A DNA stretch of 64,000 bases from Collinsella aerofaciens (GCF_028209625.1 NZ_JAQLDU010000009.1:45881-109880), one strand, 5' to 3'. Shown: positions 25,784 to 33,081, counted from the first letter of the stretch. Numbers and translations: made by a program. Notes: generated from the sequence alone by a model not told the origin.

Positions 25784-27850
25784 ATGAAAGGCGAAGAACG
25801 ATACCTTCTTAACTTGCTCGAAGGCACGAAAACTCGATTTGTAATCCCCGTCTATCAGCGCAACTACGACTGGAGGATCGAAAACTGCAAGCAATTGTTC
25901 GACGACCTCGAGGATGTCATTTCCGAAGGCGTGGAGAGTCATTTCTTTGGAAGCATCGTCTCCAAGGCAGATGGCCCCGACACACGCATCGTCATCGATG
26001 GCCAACAGAGGATCACCACGTCATACCTTCTCCTGCTTGCCCTCGTGAGCAAGCTCAGGGAAGGTGCCATCTCTTCTGAGGACGACAATCTGGCCGACAT
26101 GATCAACGAGGAATACCTCATCGACAAATGGCATAAGTCCGAGCGAAAACTGAAGCTGAAGCTCATCAAGGACGATCAGGCCGCCTTTGAAGCAATCTAC
26201 TCCGCCGACGCAGAGAAATTCATCCAGGACTCCAACGTAACCCAGAATTACATCTATTTCTGCGGCCGAATCGACAAGACAAAGCTTACGGCCGACCAGC
26301 TGCGCGAGGCCATCGAGCGCCTGATGATCATCGACATCAAGCTCGACAAGGAAGATGACGCCCAGCGCATCTTCGAAAGTCTCAACTCGACTGGCCTCGA
26401 CCTCAACGAGGGCGACAAGATTCGCAACTTCATCCTTATGGGCCTCGACGCCCAAATGCAGGAGGAATACTACGAGAAATACTGGAACGAGATCGAAAAG
26501 AACACCGGCTACGACGTAAGCTCCTTTGCTCGTGATTGGCTTGCTGCCGTCCGCAGGAAGACCCCCGCAATCAAGAAAGTCTATTCCGTGTTTAAAGACT
26601 ATGTAAAAGCGGAGGCATTCGATACGAAAGCTCTACTTGAGGAGCTTCTTAAGTACTCAAAGCACTACAAGGCGATTAACGCTGCTGATTCCGGAAACCA
26701 TGGGCTTGATGTTGTTTTGAGGCGACTTATTCTGCTGGACATGAGCGTCATGAACCCGTTCACCCTGAATCTATTCGAATACAGACGCTGTGGAGAAATC
26801 AGCGACCAGCAGGTGATTGAGGCGCTCAAATCCGTCGAGACCTACCTTTTCAGGCGCTGGGTCTGCAAGGTCCCCACCAATGCGCTCAACAAGGTCTTCG
26901 AGACCCTGCACAGCGAGGTCCTGAGAGGTGTCAAAGATGGCGGTTCATATCCTGACGTATTGAACAAGGTTCTCCTCTCCAAGGAGGGCAGCGGACATTT
27001 CCCAGATGACGCCGAGTTTATGCAGGCGTTTGAAGAGAGGGACTTCTACAGGATTGGAGGTTACAAGTACTACCTCTTCGATCGACTTGAAAACGGAGAC
27101 AGCCTGGAGAGGGTCAACGTCGTCGGCAACCTTCGCGATGAGTCTTTCAGCATCGAGCACATCATGCCTCAGACGCTTTCGACAAGCTGGCAGCAGGATT
27201 TGGGCGACGACTTCGCAAAAATCCACGCAAGGTGGCTGAACAGCATGGCAAATCTGACGCTTACCGCATACAACTCAAAATACAGCAATAGGCGCTTTGT
27301 CGAGAAGCGAGACATGGAGAACGGCTTCAAGCAGTCTGGCTTCAGGATTAACCACTTCGTCTGCGAGCAGGAGGCCTGGGGCGAGAAGCAGCTGGAGGCC
27401 CGCAATGAGCTCATGAAGAAGAGGTTTCTTGAGCTTTGGCCATCCATCGAGTCCAACTTCGAGTGGGGCAACGACGCCTACGAGGAGCATGCCCTCGACG
27501 ACGACTTCTCGTTTACCGGCAGACAGATCGCCGCATACAGCTTCATGGGCTCCCGCTTCACGGCGAAGACCTGGGTTGACATGATCTGCGGCGTGCTTTC
27601 CATGGTTTACGAGCTCGATCCAGTCGTCTTCCATAAGTTCGTCCCTGAGGGGTCGGATTTCCCGGGAAGGTATTTCTCAAGGAAGGAAAGCGACTATTGC
27701 TTCAAAGTTGGCGAGGGAATCTATTTCAATCCCGGAAGCTCAACTTATGTGAAAATCGAAACGCTGAAGATCGTTTTTGAGGCAGCGGGCATTGACTGCT
27801 CGGAGCTTCTGATTGAGCTGTACAAGTCGAAGATCGAGGATCCGTCGTAG
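25784..27850 (+). CDS. GmrSD-like DUF262/DUF1524 nuclease
   Basis: 688 residues. The N-terminal DUF262 domain has IPVYQRNYDW and the ParB-like DGQQRITTSYLLLLAL; IFESLNSTGLDLNEGDKIRNFIL follows. The DUF1524 HNH domain is at about 455-500 (FSIEHIMPQTLSTSW ... WLNSMANLTLTAYNSKYSNRRF). These are the parts of GmrSD type IV restriction enzymes, which use NTP to cut modified (for example glucosylated) phage DNA. A further C-terminal domain of about 110 residues (RYFSRKESDYCFKVGEGIYF) is not one I can name. RBS TAGGAG precedes 25784. It partners the KAP gene within one islet. Confidence 0.87.
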   Translation: MKGEERYLLNLLEGTKTRFVIPVYQRNYDWRIENCKQLFDDLEDVISEGVESHFFGSIVSKADGPDTRIVIDGQQRITTSYLLLLALVSKLREGAISSEDDNLADMINEEYLIDKWHKSERKLKLKLIKDDQAAFEAIYSADAEKFIQDSNVTQNYIYFCGRIDKTKLTADQLREAIERLMIIDIKLDKEDDAQRIFESLNSTGLDLNEGDKIRNFILMGLDAQMQEEYYEKYWNEIEKNTGYDVSSFARDWLAAVRRKTPAIKKVYSVFKDYVKAEAFDTKALLEELLKYSKHYKAINAADSGNHGLDVVLRRLILLDMSVMNPFTLNLFEYRRCGEISDQQVIEALKSVETYLFRRWVCKVPTNALNKVFETLHSEVLRGVKDGGSYPDVLNKVLLSKEGSGHFPDDAEFMQAFEERDFYRIGGYKYYLFDRLENGDSLERVNVVGNLRDESFSIEHIMPQTLSTSWQQDLGDDFAKIHARWLNSMANLTLTAYNSKYSNRRFVEKRDMENGFKQSGFRINHFVCEQEAWGEKQLEARNELMKKRFLELWPSIESNFEWGNDAYEEHALDDDFSFTGRQIAAYSFMGSRFTAKTWVDMICGVLSMVYELDPVVFHKFVPEGSDFPGRYFSRKESDYCFKVGEGIYFNPGSSTYVKIETLKIVFEAAGIDCSELLIELYKSKIEDPS

Positions 27851-27930
27851 CCACTGTAGAGGCTTCTCTACCTTGCCCTCCCTTGGAATATAATGTCCAT
27901 GTGCCCATAAGTTGCTGCTCGCAGTTTGCC

Positions 27931-27996
27931 GTGACCTAGCGTGACCCAGGAAAACGACCCGGATGACCCGAAAAACCGTGACCCAGATATGACCCC
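27931..27996. repeat. Cluster of GTGACCC-type direct repeats
   Basis: GACC occurs at 27933, 27943, 27956, 27965, 27980 and 27991, mostly within GTGACC(C) or GATGACCC words, spaced 9 to 15 bp. It lies 3' of the nuclease gene and upstream of the AAACTG array, so it may be a second set of protein-binding sites at the end of the same islet. Confidence 0.5.
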
Positions 27997-28037
27997 ATGG
28001 ATTCGCGGGCATTTTTGAGACTGAGCCGCATTAGGGC

Positions 28038-28105
28038 AAACCAAGACAAACTGCGGCAAACTGGAACAAACTGGAGAGAGCTTTTTTACTATTGAGTTGG
28101 AATAG
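28038..28105 (+). repeat. 10-bp-phased repeats and guaA-type core, site 3
   Basis: GCAAACC, ACAAACTG, GCAAACTG and ACAAACTG place AAAC at 28038, 28048, 28058 and 28068, exactly 10 bp apart; 26 bp later is the core GAGTTGGAATAG (28094-28105). The stretch from GGCAAACTGGAAC to the core closely matches 24355-24404. After the core comes GAACAGACGTTCGAT, which is also found (one change) after the core at 31718. Confidence 0.65.
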
Positions 28106-28139
28106 AACAGACGTTCGATAATATAATCTAGCATCAGAT

Positions 28140-28173
28140 AGCGGGCACGGTTTCAATTGAATCCGTGCCCGCT
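28140..28173. terminator. GC-rich hairpin after core site 3
   Basis: AGCGGGCACGG (28140-28150) pairs with CCGTGCCCGCT (28163-28173), followed by GCTGTAT. The hairpin at 31752-31785 is followed by the same GCTGTAT, so the chromosomal flank appears to be duplicated here. There is no T tract. The rest of 27851-28259 has no gene. Confidence 0.5.
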
Positions 28174-28259
28174 GCTGTATGCGTGTCCTTGCACGCCCAA
28201 TATGCGCCGTAAAAGCCGTCTTCTTCGACGTCAAAGTGAATGCGCTTCGTTTTCGCCTC

Positions 28260-29090
28260 TCAAAATCTTATTTTCACGATTTGCATTTTCATCCCGTTGT
28301 CACCGACCCTTGCGAGAAACCGGAAAAAGCAGCTGACAGAAGAGTCTCTCAAATCGTTGTAGCCCAGCATATAGCCGCGACTTGTGACCTGCAGACGGCT
28401 GTCCCACGTGCCGATTTCCTTGGCGGCATCCGAAACCGCAAAATATGCCCCCACATCCTTGATTTTTGCAGTCTTAAGCCATGTTTTTGCGATCATCTTT
28501 ACCGCCGTCCGATTGGCAGCATCAAAGACCAGCACACTGCCGGGGAAAGCGTCCGCCATCCCCCGCACCAGTTCCCGGACCTGCTGGGTCAGAAAGTAAT
28601 AGAACACCCCGGAGGCAAAGAACACCGCCCCGCGGGAGGCATCGATTTTGCTAAACCATGCGGTGTCTTTCAGGTCGCAGGGGATATTTTGTTCTCGATC
28701 CCCGGCGGGCAGTAGCTGCTGCCGCAAGGCAATCACATCCGGGAAGTCCAGATTATAGATCTTGCATCTACCGTTGTCGCAGGTTCTGCCGGTGTTGTCC
28801 AGCCCGCAGCCCAGATTGACCACCGCCGCATTGGGGTGGCCTTTCAGGTAATCCCGCACCTCGAAAGCAAGATCACTCTGCCGTGTGGCCACCTCCAGCG
28901 CACCAAAGCGCTGCATCAGGCTGCGGGAGTTTTTCTCTGCCTCTGAAAAGTCGTAGTCGATCTGGCCGAGCAGACGAACCGCTGTTTCATCCTTGTAAAG
29001 GGTCGGGTACAACTCCGTACACAGCTTCCGGGAATACAGCGGGAGGATCAGCGTCTCCTGCACGGTGTTTTTCTCAATTTTACATTTCAT
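28260..29090 (-). CDS. SAM-dependent methyltransferase, leucine-carboxyl/TcmP-like family
   Basis: 276 residues. Motif I is VVNLGCGLDNTGRTCD and motif II NLDFPDVIALRQQLLP, with FFASGVFYYFLTQQVRELV further on; this is the pattern of the LCM/PPM (TcmP-like) O-methyltransferase group, which methylates carboxyl or hydroxyl groups. The substrate is unknown. Start 29090 (MKCKIEKNTVQETL) follows GAGGAAG. It is the last of three methyltransferases on this strand. Codon choice and wording (many Lys/Asp AT-ending codons) differ from the core genes and fit acquisition. Confidence 0.8.
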   Translation of the reverse strand: MKCKIEKNTVQETLILPLYSRKLCTELYPTLYKDETAVRLLGQIDYDFSEAEKNSRSLMQRFGALEVATRQSDLAFEVRDYLKGHPNAAVVNLGCGLDNTGRTCDNGRCKIYNLDFPDVIALRQQLLPAGDREQNIPCDLKDTAWFSKIDASRGAVFFASGVFYYFLTQQVRELVRGMADAFPGSVLVFDAANRTAVKMIAKTWLKTAKIKDVGAYFAVSDAAKEIGTWDSRLQVTSRGYMLGYNDLRDSSVSCFFRFLARVGDNGMKMQIVKIRF

Positions 29091-29205
29091 AGGTTTCTTC
29101 CTCAGTGAATAAAAACTGTCATAATTGCCGCCAGCATAGCCGCTATGACCGTCATGCCTATCGCCATGTGCAGGATGGATGCAAAAATACCCGTGCTTGA
29201 TGCCC

Positions 29206-29811
29206 CTACTTCCGCGCCGTGACGCAGAGCCACTTTTTCTTTTTGTGTATCTGCACCTCGTGAAAACCCGCCTGCTCCAGACATGCCTCTAATTCAATGT
29301 CCTTGTAGATGGTCATGCCGCCGATGATCTGCGTCCACCTCTCGTCCTTGTCCGTATCGCCATTGCTCTCGTTGCAGATAAGAATTGTCCCGCCTGGCTT
29401 CAGCGTCCGCCAGACCTCACGGAAGCATCGGGGCAAATCAGGCCAAAAATAGACGGTCTCAAAGGCCGTGGCGGCATCGAAGTAGCTATCCTCAAACACC
29501 ATATCCGCCACACTGCCTTGCAGAACGGCGCAACGCCCCTCCTGAATTGCAATTCGGTTGAGCTTTCTAGTCTTCTCCACGCTGACGGGCGAATAGTCGA
29601 CGCCCTTGACGACGCCATGCGGGCATTTTTTCAGCAGCCGTTTTATGTTCGCCCCGCCGCCGCAGCCGCAATCCAGCACCTTGGCATTTGGCGCAAGTCG
29701 TAGAAATCGAAGTCCCCACCGCGCCACAGGGCTGTGGCCCAGATTCATCATGGCAACCATAAGTTTTCCGCCGAGGCCCACGGGCTTGCGGGTGTTTTCA
29801 AAGAACGACAT
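29206..29811 (-). CDS. Class I SAM-dependent methyltransferase (UbiE-like)
   Basis: 201 residues, MSFFENTRKPVGLGGKLMVA. Motif I VLDCGCGGGANIKRLL, then GVDYSPVSVEKTRKLN, and post-motif LKPGGTILICNESNGD. The C-terminus resembles small-molecule methyltransferases common in Clostridia. Start 29811 is set by CGGAGGGG; it overlaps the end of the upstream methyltransferase by 14 bp, so the two are coupled. Substrate unknown. Confidence 0.83.
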   Translation of the reverse strand: MSFFENTRKPVGLGGKLMVAMMNLGHSPVARWGLRFLRLAPNAKVLDCGCGGGANIKRLLKKCPHGVVKGVDYSPVSVEKTRKLNRIAIQEGRCAVLQGSVADMVFEDSYFDAATAFETVYFWPDLPRCFREVWRTLKPGGTILICNESNGDTDKDERWTQIIGGMTIYKDIELEACLEQAGFHEVQIHKKKKWLCVTARK

Positions 29812-30427
29812 CTGGCCCCTCCGATTTCGTGCATTCCGCATAGGTCAATGGGAACGAGGCCTTCAGCACCGCGCTTTTCTGCACCGCCCAGCCGTTTTGA
29901 CGCAGGAAACGCAGGTATTCCTCGCTTGTCCACCTGCTGTGGAGGGGGAATCCCGCCATACTCATGAAAAAGGCTTTTGCCTTGCCGGAAACCGAGTTCC
30001 CCGCGTGGGTGAAGGTTGGCGCGATGAGCACGCCGTCGTCCTTCAGTACCCGCCTGATTTCTTGCAGGGCCTTTTCCGGATGCGGCACTATGTGAAGCGC
30101 GTTGGACGCGATCACCACTTCGAAGGACTTCTGCGCATAGGGCAGGCGGAACATATCCTGCACGGAAAAGTGCAGCTTTGCGGATTGATTGTCCCGCTTT
30201 GCTTCAAGGATCATCTTTGCAGAAGCGTCCGTAGCCTCGATATGCGCCGCCGCATTCACGATGCTCTTTGCGATAAGTCCCGTGCCGGTGGCCACTTCCA
30301 GTACGGTTTTTGCTTTCACCACCGGCCTGATCAGCTCATACATCTTCTCATACGCCGCCCGGTCGTTTCGCATGAAACGGTCATACCGACTGGCATTCTT
30401 GTCCCAGAAACCCTCGCGTTCGTGCAT
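29798..30427 (-). CDS. Class I SAM-dependent methyltransferase, first gene of the trio
   Basis: 209 residues, MHEREGFWDKNASRYDRFMR. It has TVLEVATGTGLIAKSIVN (motif I), HIEATDASAKMILEAK (motif II) and FEVVIASNALHIVPHPEKALQEIRRVLKDDGVLIAPTF. Start 30427 has GGGGGCGACAG upstream; TTG 30442 would be an alternative. A 16-bp dyad sits directly upstream, which suggests the whole trio is repressor-controlled. Substrate unknown; gene clusters of this kind are common in gut Firmicutes, a possible source (inference). Confidence 0.83.
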   Translation of the reverse strand: MHEREGFWDKNASRYDRFMRNDRAAYEKMYELIRPVVKAKTVLEVATGTGLIAKSIVNAAAHIEATDASAKMILEAKRDNQSAKLHFSVQDMFRLPYAQKSFEVVIASNALHIVPHPEKALQEIRRVLKDDGVLIAPTFTHAGNSVSGKAKAFFMSMAGFPLHSRWTSEEYLRFLRQNGWAVQKSAVLKASFPLTYAECTKSEGPDVVL

Positions 30428-30445
30428 GGCTGTCGCCCCCAAACA

Positions 30446-30461
30446 GTTAGAGCTATCTAAC
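30446..30461. promoter_or_regulatory. Dyad operator upstream of the methyltransferase trio
   Basis: GTTAGA (30446-30451), four-base spacer, TCTAAC (30456-30461). On the minus strand it is embedded in TATAGTTAGATAGCTCTAAC, so it overlaps a likely -10 region. The size and position fit a dimeric repressor such as a DtxR- or TetR-type protein; no regulator gene is adjacent. Confidence 0.5.
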
Positions 30462-30535
30462 TATAACACACGAATCATGCAGTAAGATGAGGCTAACCTT
30501 CTTTTCTTGGCTAAGACGCATCTCTCCGACCCTTT

Positions 30536-30751
30536 GAATCACCCCTTTTCACGCCGCCCGCTACGAACCCCGGCGGAAACCAGGGAGTGATTAAAGGAGC
30601 GACCTGCGGTTTTGCGAATCAATCGAGTCATTCCTGAAATCGCGAATCAAGGGCCTGATTCGCCCAAATTGCGCACGAATCAGCCCTTAGGCGGTACGAC
30701 GCGACACGCATCGACAACATTCGGACTGGATTAGTCACTGAGTGGGAATAG
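30536..30751 (+). repeat. GAATCA repeat array and guaA-type core, site 4
   Basis: GAATCA occurs at 30536, 30616, 30644 and 30677, with inverse TGATT at 30588 and TGATTCGC at 30656, several within GCGAATCA. About 60 bp after the last copy is the core GAGTGGGAATAG (30740-30751), identical to the guaA end. The spacing is irregular, and the repeat word differs from the AAACTG arrays at sites 2 and 3. There is no gene in 30462-31074. Confidence 0.5.
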
Positions 30752-31074
30752 TAAATTCCTTAGTTATGGAGGTGTAAATTTGATTTCCTTTAGGATACCC
30801 CCCATAACTATATGAATTGACCTGCTGACTCCAATGAAGATTGGAGGGTAACGGCCAGGGGTGACGGCCCAGCGAGTGTTATTTTGCGAGCTATGCGCGT
30901 TGAAAGCGACCTTTCGTGGCATAAACTACTTGCCGGAAGCCGCGGCTTTCAGAGTACGGCTTACGTGTACGTTTAACCTCCGTGGGCGACGGGGTGCCGC
31001 AAGGCGTAGAATATCGCCCACCTGTAGGGGCCTGCAGCGATGCGGGCCCCACTTCGTATGAAGAGGCGCAACCG
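30752..31074 (+). promoter_or_regulatory. Leader of the type III toxin-like gene, candidate RNA antitoxin region
   Basis: No coding frame is supported. AGTTATGG/CCATAACT (30762-30812) is a hairpin. GTGGGCGA (30977-30984) pairs with TCGCCCAC (31014-31021). GGGGCC...GGCCCC (31027-31050) is a terminator-like hairpin 25 bp before the toxin start. In ToxIN-type loci, RNA repeats followed by an attenuating hairpin sit exactly here. I cannot see a clear tandem repeat, only a short GGTAACGGCCAG / GGTGACGGCCCAG doublet at 30849-30874. Confidence 0.35.
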
Positions 31075-31524
31075 GTGAAGGTCGTATCCATCTCCCAGGA
31101 CTTCTTTGACCTCGTCGAGGGCGACCGCGAGCTCATGCTTAAGCACAATCTCCCCTGCATCGTGGTGGTGAGGCTGCGTTTCCGCGGGAAGCGCAGGGAC
31201 TTCGCCGTGCCGCTGCATTCCAACATCGCCCCCAACGTGCCCAAAGACCAGTACTTTGCGTTGCCACCCCGCCCCACGACGAGCCCCGGCTGTCGCCACG
31301 GCATCCACTACATCAAGATGTTCCCCATAACCAAGTCCTACCAGCGCCGCTTCAGGACCGAGGGCTCGGCCTACTACGAGACGCTCCAGCGCATCATCGA
31401 CGGCAACACCAAGCGCATTGTCTCCGAGTGCCAGGCGTACCTCGACCGCTGCGAGCGCGAGGGAAGGCCCCGCTTCGCCGTCGACATCGACCGTATCGTG
31501 GGGCTGCTGGAGGGCGAGAAGTAG
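31075..31524 (+). CDS. ToxN/AbiQ/TenpN-like type III toxin (endoribonuclease)
   Basis: 149 residues from GTG 31075 (VKVVSISQDFFDLVEGDREL). The order of elements fits type III toxins: N-terminal strand-helix, then the barrel with VVVRLRFRGKRRDFAVPLHSN, a basic loop, GIHYIKMFPITKSYQRRF, and C-terminal helices ending IDRIVGLLEGEK. Family members cut RNA, are held by pseudoknotted antitoxin RNA, and can abort phage infection. The upstream in-frame extension to 30982 lies over the hairpins and is rejected; AAGAGG precedes the GTG. The assignment rests on motif order, with no alignment made. Confidence 0.65.
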   Translation: MKVVSISQDFFDLVEGDRELMLKHNLPCIVVVRLRFRGKRRDFAVPLHSNIAPNVPKDQYFALPPRPTTSPGCRHGIHYIKMFPITKSYQRRFRTEGSAYYETLQRIIDGNTKRIVSECQAYLDRCEREGRPRFAVDIDRIVGLLEGEK

Positions 31525-31548
31525 GGTGCCTCGGCTCAGTCTCGAGCC

Positions 31549-31571
31549 ATGCGGAGTCGCTCCGCATTTCT
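31549..31571 (+). terminator. Terminator after the type III toxin-like gene
   Basis: ATGCGGAG (31549-31556), TCG loop, CTCCGCAT (31560-31567), then TTCT. Confidence 0.65.
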
Positions 31572-31667
31572 GAACGCCGCGTGTGCACCCCAAATACGTG
31601 AGAAACAAGCTGTGAAGTGCGGCGGCGCGCCCGTACCCGTGCATAGCCATCACCATCAGCGTCTTCG

Positions 31668-31718
31668 GTGTGCTACGACATCACGTCCAAGTCGGCAGAG
31701 GCCATCGCATGGGAATAG
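31668..31718 (+). pseudogene. Duplicated 3' end of guaA (right attachment site)
   Basis: Seventeen codons, VCYDITSKSAEAIAWE and stop, match the guaA C-terminus (VCYDITSKPPATIEWE) at 11 of 16 residues and keep the stop context GGGAATAG. There is no start or upstream guaA sequence. Elements that integrate into the end of a gene carry such a tail to restore it; this copy marks the right boundary of the accreted region, 7.7 kb from guaA. Confidence 0.85.
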
Positions 31719-31751
31719 AACAGGCGTTCGATTCTATGTTACAATGCCTGC

Positions 31752-31785
31752 CAACGGGAGGTTTCTTCCAAAGATGAGCCCGTTG
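31752..31785 (+). terminator. Hairpin probably once the native guaA terminator
   Basis: CAACGGG (31752-31758) pairs with CCCGTTG (31779-31785), followed by CTGTATTTG. It lies 34 bp after the guaA tail copy, where a guaA terminator would be if the islets were removed. Confidence 0.5.
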
Positions 31786-31837
31786 CTGTATTTGAGCCGA
31801 TATCGGCGGAAACCCAAGCTCAGGGAGGGCTGTTGCG

Positions 31838-32473
31838 ATGGCATACGATTTCAAGAAGGAGTTCAGAGAGCTCCACAGGCCGTCCGGCAAGCCGAGCGTT
31901 GTAACCGTTCCACCTATGAGCTACATCGCCGTGCGGGGCAAGGGCAATCCCAATGCCGAAGGCGGCGAGTACCAGAACGCGTTGCCGCTGCTCTACGGCG
32001 TCGCCTATACCATCAAGATGTCGAAGAAGGGCCCGCGAGAGATCGAAGACTATTTCGACTTCGTCGTGCCTCCGCTCGAGGGCTTCTGGTGGCAAGACCG
32101 CACCGATGGCGAGATCGATTATGCGCGGAAGGACGACTTCAACTTCATCTCATGCATCCGCCTGCCCGATTTCGTCACTCGCGAGGACTTCGACTGGGCC
32201 GTCTCGGAAGCTGCCGCCAAAAAGAAGTTGGACTTCTCGGCGGTCGAGCTGCTGAGGGTCGACGAGGGCCTTTGCGTTCAGTGCGTGCATACCGGGCCTT
32301 ATGACGGCGAGCCGGCGACCGTAGACGCCATGCGCACATTTGCAGCGGAACAGGGCTACGCCCCCGACTTCTCCGAAGCCCGTCTGCACCACGAAATTTA
32401 CCTCTCCGACCCGCGCAAGTGCGCGCCGGAGAAGCTCAAGACCGTGATCCGCCATCCCATAAAGTTGATTTAG
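31838..32473 (+). CDS. GyrI-like small-molecule-binding domain protein
   Basis: 211 residues: KPSVVTVPPMSYIAVRGKGNPN, then PLLYGVAYTIKMSKK, a central FWWQDR, and CVQCVHTGPYDGEPATVDAM ... LHHEIYLSDPRKCAPEKLKTVIRHPI. This is the stand-alone GyrI-like fold (also called SHS2/AraC effector-binding-like) that binds or hydrolyses cyclic or hydrophobic compounds. GGGAGGGC upstream supports ATG 31838. First gene to the right of the guaA-linked region. Confidence 0.85.
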   Translation: MAYDFKKEFRELHRPSGKPSVVTVPPMSYIAVRGKGNPNAEGGEYQNALPLLYGVAYTIKMSKKGPREIEDYFDFVVPPLEGFWWQDRTDGEIDYARKDDFNFISCIRLPDFVTREDFDWAVSEAAAKKKLDFSAVELLRVDEGLCVQCVHTGPYDGEPATVDAMRTFAAEQGYAPDFSEARLHHEIYLSDPRKCAPEKLKTVIRHPIKLI

Positions 32474-32496
32474 CGAAACGGGCGACGTCGCGCGGT

Positions 32497-32522
32497 CCAG
32501 GCTCCCGCAATTGCGGGCTGGA
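32497..32522. other. Perfect hairpin 3' of the GyrI-like gene
   Basis: CCCGCAATTGCGGG (32504-32517) is a perfect palindrome flanked by CCAG and CTGG that extend the stem. No T tract follows. Confidence 0.4.
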
Positions 32523-32598
32523 AGGTGCATCGCCTTATCGGCTTCATTGTTTTTCAGGGGCGCGCACATAAAGACTTGTGCCTCATCGTCCCTTTCGT

Positions 32599-32967
32599 CT
32601 ACCAGTCCGACGGAGGAACCCGGTCATCGCGATGGGCCTCGCCCCAAAGACAGAGCTCATCAAGCACTGGCATGAGCGACAGGCCGCGCTCGGTCAAGCT
32701 GTACTCCACCTTCGGTGGTACCTGGGGGTACTCAACGCGCTTGACAAGACCATCGGCGACCAGACCCCTCAGCGCAGAGGTGAGCGACTTGTAAGTAGCA
32801 GGCGCAAGCTTGCGTTTGAGCTCGTTGTAGCGCGTCGTGCCGTCCAGGTACAGGCAGAACAGAACTGGCAGCTTGTACTTGCCTTCTATCAGGGAGAACG
32901 CGTACGCAAAGCCAGTGTTCTCGATGCCGTTGCGCGCGAACACAACCCCCTCTTTTGCCCCTGCCAT
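32599..32967 (-). CDS. HxlR-family winged-helix regulator
   Basis: 122 residues from ATG 32967 (MAGAKEGVVFARNGIENTGF), preceded by AAAGGAG. The winged helix is YKLPVLFCLYLDGTTRYNELKRKLAPATYKSLTSALRGLVADGLVKRVEYPQVPPKVEYSLTERG, the HxlR/MarR-like pattern. The usual N-terminal cysteine that senses reactive species in some HxlR proteins is absent; an internal cysteine is in VLFCLYL. It is divergent from the TIGR04076 protein and probably controls it. Confidence 0.9.
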   Translation of the reverse strand: MAGAKEGVVFARNGIENTGFAYAFSLIEGKYKLPVLFCLYLDGTTRYNELKRKLAPATYKSLTSALRGLVADGLVKRVEYPQVPPKVEYSLTERGLSLMPVLDELCLWGEAHRDDRVPPSDW

Positions 32968-33081
32968 GTGGTCTCCTTTACGCTCTACTTCAGTAATGTA
33001 CCTATCTTTAAGATGTGTACTCGTATCTTCGACCGGCATCAAGCATACTACTTCACAATTTAAGAGAAAGGCGGAGCCACC

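Noticed and set aside
24343..28105. The phased AAACTG and GTGACC repeats as a CRISPR array
   Set aside because: Units are 6-8 bp at 10-15 bp spacing, with no long repeats, no unique spacers of 30 bp and no cas genes.
29102..29284. 60-codon minus-strand frame ending in a hydrophobic stretch between two methyltransferases
   Set aside because: It overlaps the upstream methyltransferase by 79 bp in another frame and has no start with a ribosome-binding site. The hydrophobic tail (MAIGMTVIAAMLAAIMTVFIH) could be a small peptide, but I cannot support a start.
30982..31074. N-terminal extension of the type III toxin-like protein from ATG 30982
   Set aside because: The 31 extra codons run through two hairpins, including the terminator-like GGGGCC stem, and resemble nothing in the family.
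31668..31718. guaA-like tail as a separate small gene
   Set aside because: It has no start codon or ribosome-binding site in frame and matches only the last 16 codons of guaA.
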